DNA of 64,000 nt from CAZCVI01 sp964502145 (GCA_964502145.1 CAZCVI010000012.1:48939-112938), one strand, 5' to 3'. Counted from the stretch's first letter, positions 8,362 to 17,925 are shown. The notes: generated by a model from the sequence alone, not told the origin. Made by a program: numbers and translations.

Positions 8362-10650
8362 CTATTTCAAGCGAAAGGAAAAGGTTTTGGTAGCCGTATT
8401 TCCTGCATAATCGTCCACCTCCACTTTCAAACTATTTTTCCCCTTTTTAAGATTGGTTAGCTCTTGGATTTTTAACGCGTAAAAATCCGGGTCGTATTCG
8501 CACGCGCAATCGTAGGACGTACAGATAGGGAACCCATTCAACCAGACTTTTATAGAAGATTCATCCACGCCTTTCCCTTTATCGGTAATTCGTACCAACA
8601 AGTGCTGGATTTTTTTCCGCCACCGTGCCCCCGGAGCGAATCCGATTTTTGGGGGGAAGGTATCCCGCAGCAAGGCAAAAATACCCGAGGAAATCAACCG
8701 GTGTTCATAAGTAAAAGTGGCCGCGTCATACTTTGTCGACTTCGCGCTCCAGCTCTTGCTCCAGGGATTGTACTTAAAAATGCCCACCTGTTTGGGGTTG
8801 GGTAATTTTTTCGTGAACTTATACAGAACCGTATCCAAGAAGGGAAAATTAAAAGGCGACAAGGCCATTTGTCTTGATAAAATCGGATATAGGCACGGAT
8901 AGTTTTTCTCTTCCACCCGCAACACTTTTGGTTCGTATACTGAACGGGTAGCAAAAGAAGCTTCGAATTCATTGCTTTTGAAGGTTTGGCTCACCCCCTC
9001 TTGCAAGAAAATAAGTGTTAACCGTTCCTCGATTTCCACCATTTTTATACCATCTTTTAATACCGAAAAATGGAGTAACACCTCGTTGGTATTATTTTTG
9101 GGCGTGAAACGAAAATAGAGACAATCATTGCTGCAACGCGGTTCTACTGTTTCCTTGTTTGTGCCCTGGCGAATTTGCAGGTGAAGGTTTTCCCGTGCCA
9201 AACGTTTATCCAATACCCGGATAAAAACTTCATCGCGATAGATTTGGGTGTCCAATAAAAGAGCCGTGACATCTGCCAGATGCGATTGGTTGATGAGGAA
9301 CCTTCGCTTATAGTAGCGGGAATCAAGCAGGTAAAAATCAAAATCAATGTAACTGGCGTTCCCGGAAATACCTTTTAATAGGAACGGTGTGCGTTCGAGA
9401 ATTTCGGTTTGACGCAGCGTACCAGAAGATATTTTCCGGTTCTGCGAGTCGTAGATGTCGCAACGGATTTGCGCGGACTCGTCCGCTACCAGTTTATCTA
9501 TATTTAAGTGGAGTTGTTTTTCTTCCTTGAGATAAATAATACCCGATACGTCCAATTGCGGGGTTGGAACTTTATAAATAGGAATAATCCCCGTGGCAAA
9601 ATTTTGATAATTGTCTTCCACCCGTACACGTAATTCATGCGGCCCATAATTCAATTCATCAACCAGAACGTCCAGCGGTTTCTTTTCCTGTTCCATATTA
9701 AATCCCTTTTGGGAAAAGAGATTGTAATGGTAGCTGACCGAGCTTGATCGCATCAGGTCATAAGCAAACCCCAACTGGTTATTGTCATCTGGTATAAAGC
9801 GGTCGAAACTGACCCGGAAAAAAGGTTTGCCATCCACCTGCGCGGAAATTCGATACGGTGCCACTTGTCTGCCGCAATCGGACAGGTCATACGTACTCAA
9901 TACCATATCAAAAGCCCCCCCCACCAGAACAGGTTGGGGGACAACATAGGTGTCCGCTTCTTTTTTTTGGAAGCGTACATAGGTCTCTCCTAGCGTCCCG
10001 TTACAGGAAGCATCCCCACGGCTACGGAACACCATGCTCCTGAATACCGGCGAATTTTTATCCTGGGTTGGAGCTTTTAGCCATTGGAACGGATTAAGGG
10101 GAGAAAAGTCACGGTCGCGAATCTCCATATGAAGGTGGGGAAAACCCACCCCCGTATCACCGGAAAAAGCAATAATTTCGCCCTGTTCGAAACGTACTGG
10201 ATTGGGAAGATCATATTCACCGATATACTTTTTTTCACGCGCTTGTTGAACTTGCCGCAGGATATTTTCCAGTGGCTGGCTAAACCGTTCCAGGTGATAA
10301 TAGATCGAGGTGTTCCCGTCGTCATGTTTTAAGTAGAGTCCCCGGCCCGTGTTGCGGTTGTACACATGCATCTTATAAATAGTACCACTGGAAATAGCAT
10401 AAACTGGGAAACCTGTTTTCTGGTAGGTCCGCAAATCAAACCCGGCGTGGAAGTGATTGGTGCGATACTCTTGAAAAGTGGAACTGTATCCATCATCAAA
10501 ATCCAAGGGCCAACGGTATCGCTGGGTGCTCTCTTTGCCTGAGGCCGCACGGTATGGTGCGGAACCAATCTGGAGAAAACCACACACACCAATTAATATT
10601 AAGAACATCAGAAAAAACGTATATTTTAAGCTGCTGGTAGATTCTTTCAT
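8362..10650 (-). CDS. M23-family metallopeptidase with long C-terminal beta domains
   Basis: A 762-residue envelope protein. One N-terminal hydrophobic segment (YTFFLMFLILIGVCGFLQIG) acts as signal or anchor. A LytM/M23 endopeptidase domain spans about residues 45-185, with zinc-ligand motifs HFHAGFDLR and HLHMEIRD. The remaining 560 residues are beta-rich, with Ig-like or fibronectin-like strands and a final domain ending in VDDYAGNTATKTFSF. M23 enzymes cut peptide cross-links in peptidoglycan; here both zinc motifs are intact, so activity is likely. The target peptide bond cannot be judged. The ribosome site is weak. Confidence 0.85.
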   Translation of the reverse strand: MKESTSSLKYTFFLMFLILIGVCGFLQIGSAPYRAASGKESTQRYRWPLDFDDGYSSTFQEYRTNHFHAGFDLRTYQKTGFPVYAISSGTIYKMHVYNRNTGRGLYLKHDDGNTSIYYHLERFSQPLENILRQVQQAREKKYIGEYDLPNPVRFEQGEIIAFSGDTGVGFPHLHMEIRDRDFSPLNPFQWLKAPTQDKNSPVFRSMVFRSRGDASCNGTLGETYVRFQKKEADTYVVPQPVLVGGAFDMVLSTYDLSDCGRQVAPYRISAQVDGKPFFRVSFDRFIPDDNNQLGFAYDLMRSSSVSYHYNLFSQKGFNMEQEKKPLDVLVDELNYGPHELRVRVEDNYQNFATGIIPIYKVPTPQLDVSGIIYLKEEKQLHLNIDKLVADESAQIRCDIYDSQNRKISSGTLRQTEILERTPFLLKGISGNASYIDFDFYLLDSRYYKRRFLINQSHLADVTALLLDTQIYRDEVFIRVLDKRLARENLHLQIRQGTNKETVEPRCSNDCLYFRFTPKNNTNEVLLHFSVLKDGIKMVEIEERLTLIFLQEGVSQTFKSNEFEASFATRSVYEPKVLRVEEKNYPCLYPILSRQMALSPFNFPFLDTVLYKFTKKLPNPKQVGIFKYNPWSKSWSAKSTKYDAATFTYEHRLISSGIFALLRDTFPPKIGFAPGARWRKKIQHLLVRITDKGKGVDESSIKVWLNGFPICTSYDCACEYDPDFYALKIQELTNLKKGKNSLKVEVDDYAGNTATKTFSFRLK

Positions 10651-10891
10651 TTATTTTTTTTATCCCATGTGGATTTTTTTCTTCTTTATTATTTTTTAAA
10701 TGGAACCATTAAAGATAGATTATAATAGTATCCAGAGTTAATCCAGTATGATAATACATTTAGATGAAAAAATCAATTATAAAGGGAAAACATTTGATTT
10801 TTTTAAGGGAGACTTCCCCGGTCGTCCCATTTTTTTGGGTAGCGACCGGGAAGCGCAAACAATCCAAGAATGTAGGATGGCCGGGAAAAAG

Positions 10892-11734
10892 TTATTGGAA
10901 CAATTGGAGTACCATTTTATTGGTGGCATTCGACTGGGCCAGTGAGGCCATGCCAGACTCCATTAATATCCTGTTCTTGGTAAAATTAGAAACCTCGGTG
11001 GCCATATCGGCATCCATGATCGTGGATTCAGCCGCCAGAATGTTCTGGCTCTGGATTTGCAATACCCCGATGGAATTGACCAGTCGATTTTGTTGTGCTC
11101 CCAATGCACCTCGCATATGGGCGATATTATCAACGGCCCCGCTGACACGGGAGAGAGCATCCTGGGCATCCGCAGCCGTCAACAAATTGGCATTTTCCAG
11201 GCCCATCGCCTGCGTTCCCGCTCCGCTACCACCACCCACAGAGATATCTATACTGGATTGTACCTGCGTATCGCCCACGTACACGCTTTTAGTCACCGCT
11301 TCTGTCTGGTTGAACAGTTGTTCGCCTTTATAGCTCGTTGTATCCACCGTCCGATCAATCTCCTGCATGATTTGTTGGAATTCAGCATCGGCGATTTTTC
11401 GTTCATTCGCGCCCATTGTTCCTGAAGCTGCCTGTGTAGCCAGTTGAGTCGCCCGGGATAACATGTCTCCCATCTGCGAAAAAGCACCGTCTGCCACCTG
11501 GATGATTCCGATGCCGTCATTGGCATTACGAACCCCCTGCGACAAAGCCATAAAATCCGCATTCAGAGCTGCCCCAATCGCCAGCCCCGCCGCATCATCC
11601 CCAGCCTTGTTAATCCGTCGCCCAGAAGACATCTTCTCCAAACTACTGTTCAATCCACTGCTGGATAGACCAATATTCTTCTGTGAATTCAACGAATTTA
11701 GATTATTTATCACTGAAAATCCTTGACCGGCCAT
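10892..11734 (-). CDS. fliC: Flagellin
   Basis: A 280-residue flagellin. The conserved N-terminal D0/D1 region (INNLNSLNSQKNI, KMSSGRRINKAGDDAAGLAI, NDGIGIIQVADGA) and C-terminal D1/D0 region (SGAVDNIAHMRGALGAQQNR, MDADMATEVSNFTKNRIL) are both present. The variable centre is very short (about residues 150-190, Gly/Ser-rich), so the filament surface domain is minimal. The start has AGGAGG six bases upstream. A TATAAT occurs about 70 bases upstream; I saw no clear sigma-28 promoter. It stands alone here; no other flagellar structural gene is in the window, although a chemotaxis operon lies at 43.7-53 kb. Confidence 0.95.
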   Translation of the reverse strand: MAGQGFSVINNLNSLNSQKNIGLSSSGLNSSLEKMSSGRRINKAGDDAAGLAIGAALNADFMALSQGVRNANDGIGIIQVADGAFSQMGDMLSRATQLATQAASGTMGANERKIADAEFQQIMQEIDRTVDTTSYKGEQLFNQTEAVTKSVYVGDTQVQSSIDISVGGGSGAGTQAMGLENANLLTAADAQDALSRVSGAVDNIAHMRGALGAQQNRLVNSIGVLQIQSQNILAAESTIMDADMATEVSNFTKNRILMESGMASLAQSNATNKMVLQLFQ

Positions 11735-11921
11735 TGGTTCCTCCTATCACTTTAATCTTCTTATTTATCTTATCTATGTTCTATCAATATTATATCATTT
11801 TTTTCTTTTTTCAACTGTCGTGTAAAAAACCAGTACACCCACTGGGAATACTAATCCGTATCCTATTTCGTCTTATTAAAAAAAAACTTTAATAATTTTT
11901 AAAAAATAAAAAAAATATTAT

Positions 11922-11954
11922 CCCATACTTCCCATCATTCCCATAACTCCCATG
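11922..11954. repeat. Partial nonamer repeat K (ATGGGAAGT type, one arm)
   Basis: Three and a half inverted 9-bp units (CCCATACTT, CCCATCATT, CCCATAACT, CCCATGAACTTGG) with no opposing arm. It is probably a remnant of the same family as the full elements elsewhere in the window. The rest of the 11735-12061 gap is AT-rich sequence with the flagellin leader and one hairpin. Confidence 0.6.
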
Positions 11955-11990
11955 AACTTGGCCGAGAATTTTGGCACCCCCAAAGCACCC

Positions 11991-12034
11991 CACCAGCACA
12001 GATGCCTAATTAAAACAGACCCTCTGTGCTGGTG
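11991..12034 (-). terminator. Hairpin downstream of the MFS gene
   Basis: A perfect 12-bp stem, CACCAGCACAGA with TCTGTGCTGGTG, around a 20-base loop, 28 bases past the MFS stop codon. There is no U-tract, so this may be a hairpin that slows transcription or protects the 3' end rather than a classic intrinsic terminator. Confidence 0.5.
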
Positions 12035-12061
12035 TTGCACTATAGCGGATATTATCCGTGT

Positions 12062-13375
12062 TTATGGTTTTTCCAAAACGTTTCCTTCTTTTTTGTTGGC
12101 ACGTAGCAGCATAAAGGCGAAAAAGAGCCCTACCAAGCCAAGCGAGGCAAACATCACTTGACTCGCCGTATAGTTCCCCGTTATTTCTCGCAATCTCCCG
12201 TTAAAATAGGGAAATGCCGCCAAACCAATATTTTGAATCGCCGTCATGATTCCAAAAGCCGTGCCCACATGTTCCTTTTTTACTACCAGGGGAACAGAGG
12301 GCCACATTGCTGCCGGGACCAGTACAAAGGCAGCGCCCAGAACGATCATGGGGATAACCGGGTACATATGGGTCAGTCCCATCAACAAATGGGCGGGAAT
12401 CATCAGTAAGGAACCAAAAATCATCAAAGTCGCCCGTTTTCCGTATTTATCCACCAGTCGACCCGCAAAAGGCGCCAGCACCATGGAAGCAAAAATAATA
12501 ATGGAGGTCACGCCACCAGTGGTACTGAACATGTGAATGAGATTGGCAAACACCTTATAGAAAAAGGTACCCGTTTCCGCGTTCACCGAGGGAATCGCCC
12601 ACTTCTCATTAAAAAACTTTAAGGCCAAGGAGGTGAAAGGAAAAATAGCCGAGTAAAAAGTCAGGCACAAAAATGTCACGTACCAGAAGGTAGGCTTAAA
12701 CTGTTTGATATCCTTCAAAACGATTTTCTCACCCGTCGAGTTGTCCTCCAGATTTAAGATACGTTCACCCTTGCGATCCAAGAACACATACACCACGTTT
12801 GCCAATAATGACAGCATACAAACCAACATGGCGGCAATTAAGGCGTATTTGGGGCCGCCAAAATGCTTGGAAATCACTTCTCCCGTATTCAAGGCAAACA
12901 GTGTGCCCAATCGGCTGACAGTCAGCGCAATACCAAAGGAGAGGGCCAGTTCTTTACCTTTAAACCAACGGGCCAGAATAGCACTTTGCACCACCACCAG
13001 CGGTTCCGAGCCAGCGCCAAAAATAAAACGACCCACATATAAAAGCGGCAAGCTAGGAGCAAATGCCACCACTGCCGATCCCACCAACACCAGGGAGGCA
13101 AAAATCATACTCCCCTTGCGTGTACCCAAACGATCAATTAAAAAACCAGAGGCAAACACTGCCACAATAGCCGCAATACTGTACCAAGTATACATCTTGC
13201 CTACATCACTGGGTGATGCGCCCATCGAGGTCATCAAACTATCCGCTATGCCTCCGATAATGTCATAGGCGAAATATGCACCCAATGTCAGCATGGCTAC
13301 AAACGCCAATACCGTATACCGATATATCGGTTTGGCCGGATGAAAAAAGCTGTTCTCAGAATAATCATTCACCAT
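12062..13375 (-). CDS. MFS transporter, MFSD1-like
   Basis: A 437-residue carrier with about twelve hydrophobic helices. The loop motif FLIDRLGTRKGSMIF after helix 2 and FAGRLVDKYGKRATLMIF in the second half are the paired MFS signatures. The stretch GAGSEPLVVVQSAILARWFK followed by GKELALSFG resembles the MFSD1 group, whose animal member exports dipeptides from lysosomes, so a small-peptide substrate is possible. This is only recall of the family, not a search. An OPT peptide transporter lies 0.8 kb away, which fits. The start has AGGAG seven bases upstream. Confidence 0.82.
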   Translation of the reverse strand: MVNDYSENSFFHPAKPIYRYTVLAFVAMLTLGAYFAYDIIGGIADSLMTSMGASPSDVGKMYTWYSIAAIVAVFASGFLIDRLGTRKGSMIFASLVLVGSAVVAFAPSLPLLYVGRFIFGAGSEPLVVVQSAILARWFKGKELALSFGIALTVSRLGTLFALNTGEVISKHFGGPKYALIAAMLVCMLSLLANVVYVFLDRKGERILNLEDNSTGEKIVLKDIKQFKPTFWYVTFLCLTFYSAIFPFTSLALKFFNEKWAIPSVNAETGTFFYKVFANLIHMFSTTGGVTSIIIFASMVLAPFAGRLVDKYGKRATLMIFGSLLMIPAHLLMGLTHMYPVIPMIVLGAAFVLVPAAMWPSVPLVVKKEHVGTAFGIMTAIQNIGLAAFPYFNGRLREITGNYTASQVMFASLGLVGLFFAFMLLRANKKEGNVLEKP

Positions 13376-13507
13376 TTATTATCTCCTTTATTTCAAAATA
13401 GAGTAAGCAATACTATACTATATATTTCAATAAAAATGAAGTACATAAAAAAAAACGTTGCGATGTCACCCCTTATCCGAAAACAATTGTTAAATTTCCA
13501 AAATTGT

Positions 13508-13645
13508 GATGGACGTTTATGGACGATATGGACGTTATGGACAATGTGGACTTAGTGGACAAAAAAATTTTAGTCCATATCGTCCATAACGTCCACATCG
13601 TCCATATCGTCCACGTGCGCTCAAGAATCTACCAGTAAATCCAGC
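13508..13645. repeat. Nonamer inverted-repeat element B (GATRTGGAC type)
   Basis: The left arm has units such as ATGGACGTT, ATGGACGAT and GTGGACTTA; a short A/T loop follows; the right arm has inverted units GTCCATATC, GTCCATAAC and GTCCACATC. The right TIR (CAAGAATCTACCAGTAAATC) is recognisable, whereas the left TIR is eroded. It lies between the PqqD-like gene and the MFS gene. Confidence 0.8.
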
Positions 13646-13667
13646 CTATGATCAGAGCGTTTACTCT

Positions 13668-14042
13668 TTAAACTTTGTATAGAAGATCGACGAATTTATC
13701 CTTTTTCATCAAGCCCAGGAAATAAGCCACCCGGTGTTCCGGTTGTTTAAACTCATCCCCATAGGTTTCTTTCAAAAGTAAGGCGATATCATTTACAGTA
13801 CGTTTGCCATCAATTGACCGCCATACCGTTGTGCCTACTTTATCCAGATGAATGTGGAAATCCTGGCTCTTTCCCACCCACTCGATGATCTTTTTTATCC
13901 AGGTGTTTTTAGTTTTTTCTTTGATCAGATACACATTTCCCTTGTCATTGACATCCCAGCGGATATTGATAACCGGAATAAAATCCAAGAAATTTGCACT
14001 ACCTGCTCTTGATTCGGTACTACTCTTTTTTTTTTTGAACAT
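13668..14042 (-). CDS. Stand-alone PqqD-family peptide-binding protein
   Basis: A 124-residue protein. A Lys/Ser-rich N-terminus leads into a segment with beta strands (VINIRWDVNDKGNVYLI) and then the PqqD winged-helix core at about 65-120 (LDKVGTTVWRSIDGKRTVND, then IALLLKETYG). PqqD domains are RiPP recognition elements that hold a leader peptide for a radical SAM or other modifying enzyme. No such enzyme is encoded within this window, which is unusual. The nearest small-peptide gene is 4 kb away (18102). The domain assignment is from motif resemblance; the role is unknown. Confidence 0.7.
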   Translation of the reverse strand: MFKKKKSSTESRAGSANFLDFIPVINIRWDVNDKGNVYLIKEKTKNTWIKKIIEWVGKSQDFHIHLDKVGTTVWRSIDGKRTVNDIALLLKETYGDEFKQPEHRVAYFLGLMKKDKFVDLLYKV

Positions 14043-14099
14043 AATGATTTATTCTACCTTCTTTTTTTTCAATTGAAATAATAAAACGTCTTAACACAG

Positions 14100-14141
14100 G
14101 GTCAAGGTTGAGCCCTGAACACATCCGGCTCAACCTTGACC
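14100..14141 (-). terminator. Strong hairpin after the OPT transporter
   Basis: A perfect 15-bp stem, GGTCAAGGTTGAGCC with GGCTCAACCTTGACC, around a 12-base loop, 48 bases beyond the OPT stop. On the minus strand it is followed by a loosely U-rich stretch. It probably separates OPT transcription from the PqqD-like gene. Confidence 0.65.
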
Positions 14142-14188
14142 TTAACTATTCAATCTATAATACAATTACAGCTTACAATATTGTAATA

Positions 14189-16273
14189 TTAGGCGCCGAT
14201 ACTCGGAGCAGACGGTTCATCTGGGTCCCCCGCGTTATTAAGCGGTAGTTTCACCATCATGTACCCCAAAGCCACCATCACCACCACGCTCCAGATAAAG
14301 GAGACATTGGGAATGAGTTTGGGCACCGAGACCTCGCCAAAGGCAAGCCCAGCGAACAGCAGACCCATTAACGCTTCACCTGCAATTAAGCCAGCCGCCA
14401 GCAAGACGCCCCGATTATCTATACGGGACTGTTGATTCTCGTTGTATTTTCTTTTCTTGATCATCATGTCCACTACCCAGCGAATGATACCACCCACAAA
14501 AATAGCAGCCACAGTGCCAAAAGAAAGGTACATACCCACGCAAACCAACATCGGGCTCTTGACTTTAACCAGGATGAAACCAATAGCCATCAGAATACCC
14601 ACGATAATCAGCGGCCAAACCATTTCGCCACCCACGATACCCTTGGAGAGTTTCGCCATTAAACCAGCTTGTGGAGCAGCCAATTCCCTGCCACCAAAAC
14701 CACCCTGATAGCCTTCAATGGCAGCGGTTTTTAAATCACCGGCATTCAGGATAAAGAGGGGAATCCACATCACCAGGGCCGAAATAATCACACCGATAAA
14801 ATCGCCAACCTGCATTCTCCACGGCGTACCGCCAAGAATGTGTCCCACTTTTAAATCCTGCAACATTTCACCGGCCACCGCAGCACTCACGCAGATGACA
14901 CCCGCAACCGCCAACACGGCAATAATACCGGCTTTACCAGTAGCGCCCATCACCACCATCAATATCGCAGCCACCATCAAGGTAGACAAGGTCAACCCGG
15001 AAATAGGATTATTGGAAGAACCAATCAACCCAACCAGATACCCGGACACTGCGGCAAAGAAGAAACCAGCCACCATCATCACCACCGCGGCCACCAGGGC
15101 AGGCAGAAGATTCTCACCGGCAAAACCCATGAACCACCAATACACGAAAAAGGTCACCACAGATATGCCCAGTAAACCGAGGAACACGATTTTAATACTG
15201 ATATCTTTATCGGTTCTCAAGGTTGGAGTATCGGCAGTCGCCGCTTTTTTAACATCATCTACCGAGCGTTTTATACCAGCAAAAAGACTCTTTCTCATTC
15301 TGAATAACGTAAAAGCCGCGCTCATCAACATACCGCCGATAGCCACTGGTTTCACGATATTGGAGAACACGATGTTTTCCGCGATATAATTCCAGGTCAG
15401 TGCCACTTCTTTGCCGCCTACCAAGATCGTTTGCCCGATAAAAGGGGCGAACTGCGGGGCCAGTAGCAGTAACAGCAAGGGCACAAAGAGCCCCCAGGCC
15501 AACACACCACCGGCAAAGTTCAAAGCCGCCAATTGCGGACCAATGATATAACCAACCCCCATAAAAGCCGGGCTCATGGCCGGAGATTTCAACAAGAAAC
15601 CACCACCTGTGACCACACCCGTATAGGTTTGACCGCCAGCCGTTAACTCCGTGCCCGTGATCACTTTTCCCTGCGTAAAATCAAACAATTTTTCCCATTT
15701 TCCAGCCAGGACCGAAAAACTTTTCAGGAATTCAATGAAGCCACCTAAGCCCATAGCGAAGAACAGGTATTTCGCACCCGTATCCCCACCGCGGCCAGCC
15801 TTGTGAATTTCAGAGGCAGCCACCGATTCTGGGAAGGGAAGATCCGGGTCTTCCACCATGACACGCCGTAACAACGTGACAAAGAGGATACCCGCAATAC
15901 CACCCACCAGCATAATCACCGTGGATTTCCACCACCCCGCAAAGGAACCAAATTCTTCAGGACTCCATACACCCGCGATCAGGAAAGCTGGCAATGTAAA
16001 GATTGCACCCGCTGCCACCGATTCGCCGATAGAACCCACTGTACGTGTTATATTCTCTTCCAAGATATTGCTGTTTTTAAAAAGACGCAGTAGCGCCATT
16101 CCTAATACCGCTGCCGGATAGGTAGCCGCGATGGTCATACCCGCTTTTAATCCCAGGTACGCATTGGCCGCACCCAGTACAACAGCAAGAACCAGGCCGA
16201 TAAGTAAGGCTCTGAGGGTAAATTCCTTCAGATTCTGATCGGCTGAAACATAGGGCTTAAATTCTCTACTCAT
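14189..16273 (-). CDS. OPT-family oligopeptide transporter
   Basis: A 694-residue membrane protein with about fifteen hydrophobic helices. The N-terminal pattern ALLIGLVLAVVLGAANAYLG followed by LKAGMTIAATYPAAVLGMAL is characteristic of the oligopeptide transporter (OPT) superfamily, as are PESVAASEIHKAG and a Gly-rich motif ISGLTLSTLMVAA. Bacterial OPT carriers import peptides or metal chelates driven by protons. It is divergent from the FapA-like gene, with 115 bp between the starts, and is ended by a hairpin. The peptide theme matches the nearby MFSD1-like carrier. Confidence 0.9.
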   Translation of the reverse strand: MSREFKPYVSADQNLKEFTLRALLIGLVLAVVLGAANAYLGLKAGMTIAATYPAAVLGMALLRLFKNSNILEENITRTVGSIGESVAAGAIFTLPAFLIAGVWSPEEFGSFAGWWKSTVIMLVGGIAGILFVTLLRRVMVEDPDLPFPESVAASEIHKAGRGGDTGAKYLFFAMGLGGFIEFLKSFSVLAGKWEKLFDFTQGKVITGTELTAGGQTYTGVVTGGGFLLKSPAMSPAFMGVGYIIGPQLAALNFAGGVLAWGLFVPLLLLLLAPQFAPFIGQTILVGGKEVALTWNYIAENIVFSNIVKPVAIGGMLMSAAFTLFRMRKSLFAGIKRSVDDVKKAATADTPTLRTDKDISIKIVFLGLLGISVVTFFVYWWFMGFAGENLLPALVAAVVMMVAGFFFAAVSGYLVGLIGSSNNPISGLTLSTLMVAAILMVVMGATGKAGIIAVLAVAGVICVSAAVAGEMLQDLKVGHILGGTPWRMQVGDFIGVIISALVMWIPLFILNAGDLKTAAIEGYQGGFGGRELAAPQAGLMAKLSKGIVGGEMVWPLIIVGILMAIGFILVKVKSPMLVCVGMYLSFGTVAAIFVGGIIRWVVDMMIKKRKYNENQQSRIDNRGVLLAAGLIAGEALMGLLFAGLAFGEVSVPKLIPNVSFIWSVVVMVALGYMMVKLPLNNAGDPDEPSAPSIGA

Positions 16274-16388
16274 ATATTTCTCCTTGTTTTTAAGGTTTTT
16301 TTTATATGTTCAAATTTAAATTATACAAAAGCTGTAAAAAATGTCAATATAATTGATAATTTTTACTTTTTTATTTATAATAGGAGGG

Positions 16389-17765
16389 ATGAGTGAAAAT
16401 AGCAATATTAAAATTGAGATCAGCCCCGATGAATATCTGGCCCATATCTCCATAATACCCGCTCCAGGCGACTCTTTCGACCTGCCTGAGTTGAATTTTA
16501 TCCTCAGAAGACATGGTGTCATCTATGGCATCAAGAACGATGTTTTGATGATTATACTGCAAAAAATAAAAAATTCAGTGATCATCGACAATATCTTAAT
16601 CGCCGAAGGCATACCCCAATGCCCTGGAATTCAACCCGAAGTCGACTATAAATTCCAATTCTCCTCCACACCCAAAGAACACAGTGACGGGAGTATTGAT
16701 TACCGGGAAATCGAAAAAATCCTCAGTGTCAAAAAGGACCAGGTTCTGGCCATTAAGAAAAAACTGCACCAGTCAGTGGATGGCATCACAGTCACGGGAA
16801 AAAAGAATACCATGGCCAGGATACTGGATATCCCGCTCCGCGTGGGAGCCAATATTTTAATGGAGGAACAGGAGGATTATATCTACTTTAAAGCTGCCGT
16901 TGATGGTGCGCTCAAATTTGAAAACAATTATCTGTCCGTTTCTCCAACCCTGGATATCAAAGATGATGTCGATTTTAATGTTGGCAACATTCATTTTGAC
17001 GGCGAGGTAAAAATTGGCAGGGATGTATTGCCTGATTTTATAGTTGAAACCAAGGGTAATATTTCTATCTGGGGTTCAGCTATAGCCTGTCAGTTGAGTG
17101 CCACCGAAAGCATTGATGTCCGGGCCGGTATCGTGGGGAAGAATAAAGGTGAGGTTCAAGCCGGTGGAAACATCACCGCCACTTTCGTGGAAAATGCCAA
17201 ATTAAAAGCTGCTGGCAAAATCACCATTAAAAACGGCATTATAGGGAGCAATGTGTATTGTGATGGCACCCTTTCCATCGAATTGCCCCGTTCCCGTGTC
17301 GTGGGTAGCATTATCCGGGCCGCCAAAGGTATATTCATCTGCAATGTCGGGTCCCGGTTTGATACCGCTACAGCATTGATGACTGGCATTAATCCTGACA
17401 AAGAACAGGAATTCAATAAAATAAAAAAATTCTTGGATACCAAGGTAGAGGAAGCCAAGGAAATCGAAAAAAAGTATGGTCGTGCCACGCTGGAAAAAAG
17501 AGAGACCGGTCGAATTCTCCCGCCCCATGCCCGGGATGAGATCGCACGTTGGGACACCTTAAAAAACGAAATCAAAAATATCCTCAAGCGCCTCAAACAA
17601 ACTGAGGATGAAATGTATGATTATCAAGCGGTGATTCGTATCAAAGAAACGCTATTTCCACGTGTAATTCTCACCATCGGCAAGCACAAATTGACCACCA
17701 CCAAAGAATACTATCATGTCACCGTCCGTTACTCTCCAGAAGACGAACGGCTGGTCATTCAATAA
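16389..17765 (+). CDS. DUF342/FapA-like protein
   Basis: A 458-residue protein of the FapA (DUF342) family. The N-terminal part has an early HGVIYGIKNDVL segment; the middle is a right-handed beta-helix-like repeat (GNISIWGSAIACQLSATESI, VRAGIVGKNKGEVQAGGNIT, IKNGIIGSNVYCDGTLSI); the C-terminal part has coiled coils (EVEEAKEIEKKYGRATLEKR-like helices at about 340-420). FapA proteins are cytoplasmic and linked to flagellar assembly or surface polymer control. The ATG at 16389 lies only one base after AGGAGG, an unusually tight spacing; the open frame extends to a TTG at 16353. It is one of few plus-strand genes. Confidence 0.8.
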   Translation: MSENSNIKIEISPDEYLAHISIIPAPGDSFDLPELNFILRRHGVIYGIKNDVLMIILQKIKNSVIIDNILIAEGIPQCPGIQPEVDYKFQFSSTPKEHSDGSIDYREIEKILSVKKDQVLAIKKKLHQSVDGITVTGKKNTMARILDIPLRVGANILMEEQEDYIYFKAAVDGALKFENNYLSVSPTLDIKDDVDFNVGNIHFDGEVKIGRDVLPDFIVETKGNISIWGSAIACQLSATESIDVRAGIVGKNKGEVQAGGNITATFVENAKLKAAGKITIKNGIIGSNVYCDGTLSIELPRSRVVGSIIRAAKGIFICNVGSRFDTATALMTGINPDKEQEFNKIKKFLDTKVEEAKEIEKKYGRATLEKRETGRILPPHARDEIARWDTLKNEIKNILKRLKQTEDEMYDYQAVIRIKETLFPRVILTIGKHKLTTTKEYYHVTVRYSPEDERLVIQ

Positions 17766-17786
17766 TCCAGTCAACCCTCCCCCACT

Positions 17787-17925
17787 CCCATTCTTCCCAT
17801 CACTCCCATCACTCCCATCACTCCCATCATTCCCATCACTCCCATTCTTCCCATCACTCCCATCACTCCCATCACTCCCATCATTCCCATCACTCCCATA
17901 ATTCCCATCACTCCCATAATTCCCA
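17787..17925. repeat. Nonamer array C: about 15 tandem 9-bp units
   Basis: Fifteen tandem units of CCCATCACT and close variants (CCCATTCTT, CCCATCATT, CCCATAATT). A six-unit 54-bp block appears twice in a row, so the array grew by block duplication as well as single units. There is no opposing arm. It belongs to the ATGGGAAGT-type family on the opposite strand and starts 22 bases past the FapA-like stop. The stretch from 17926 to 17979 is AT-rich with no feature. Confidence 0.9.

Noticed and set aside
10811..10855. Terminator for flagellin at the CTTCCCCGGTCG/CGACCGGGAAG stem
   Set aside because: The stem is real, but on the minus strand it is followed by A rather than T, and it lies 40 bases from the stop without a U-tract, so I do not call it a terminator.
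10748..10945. A 65-residue plus-strand frame (MIIHLDEKINYKGKTFDFFK start)
   Set aside because: It runs into the antisense of the conserved flagellin C-terminus and has no ribosome site; the first half looks protein-like but there is no independent support.
11941..12050. A sigma-54 promoter (TTGGCAC near 11971)
   Set aside because: The -12 TTGC element does not follow at the proper distance.
14718..15389. A 223-residue frame antisense to the OPT gene
   Set aside because: It is a shadow of a long membrane protein gene; the composition is that of reversed hydrophobic codons.
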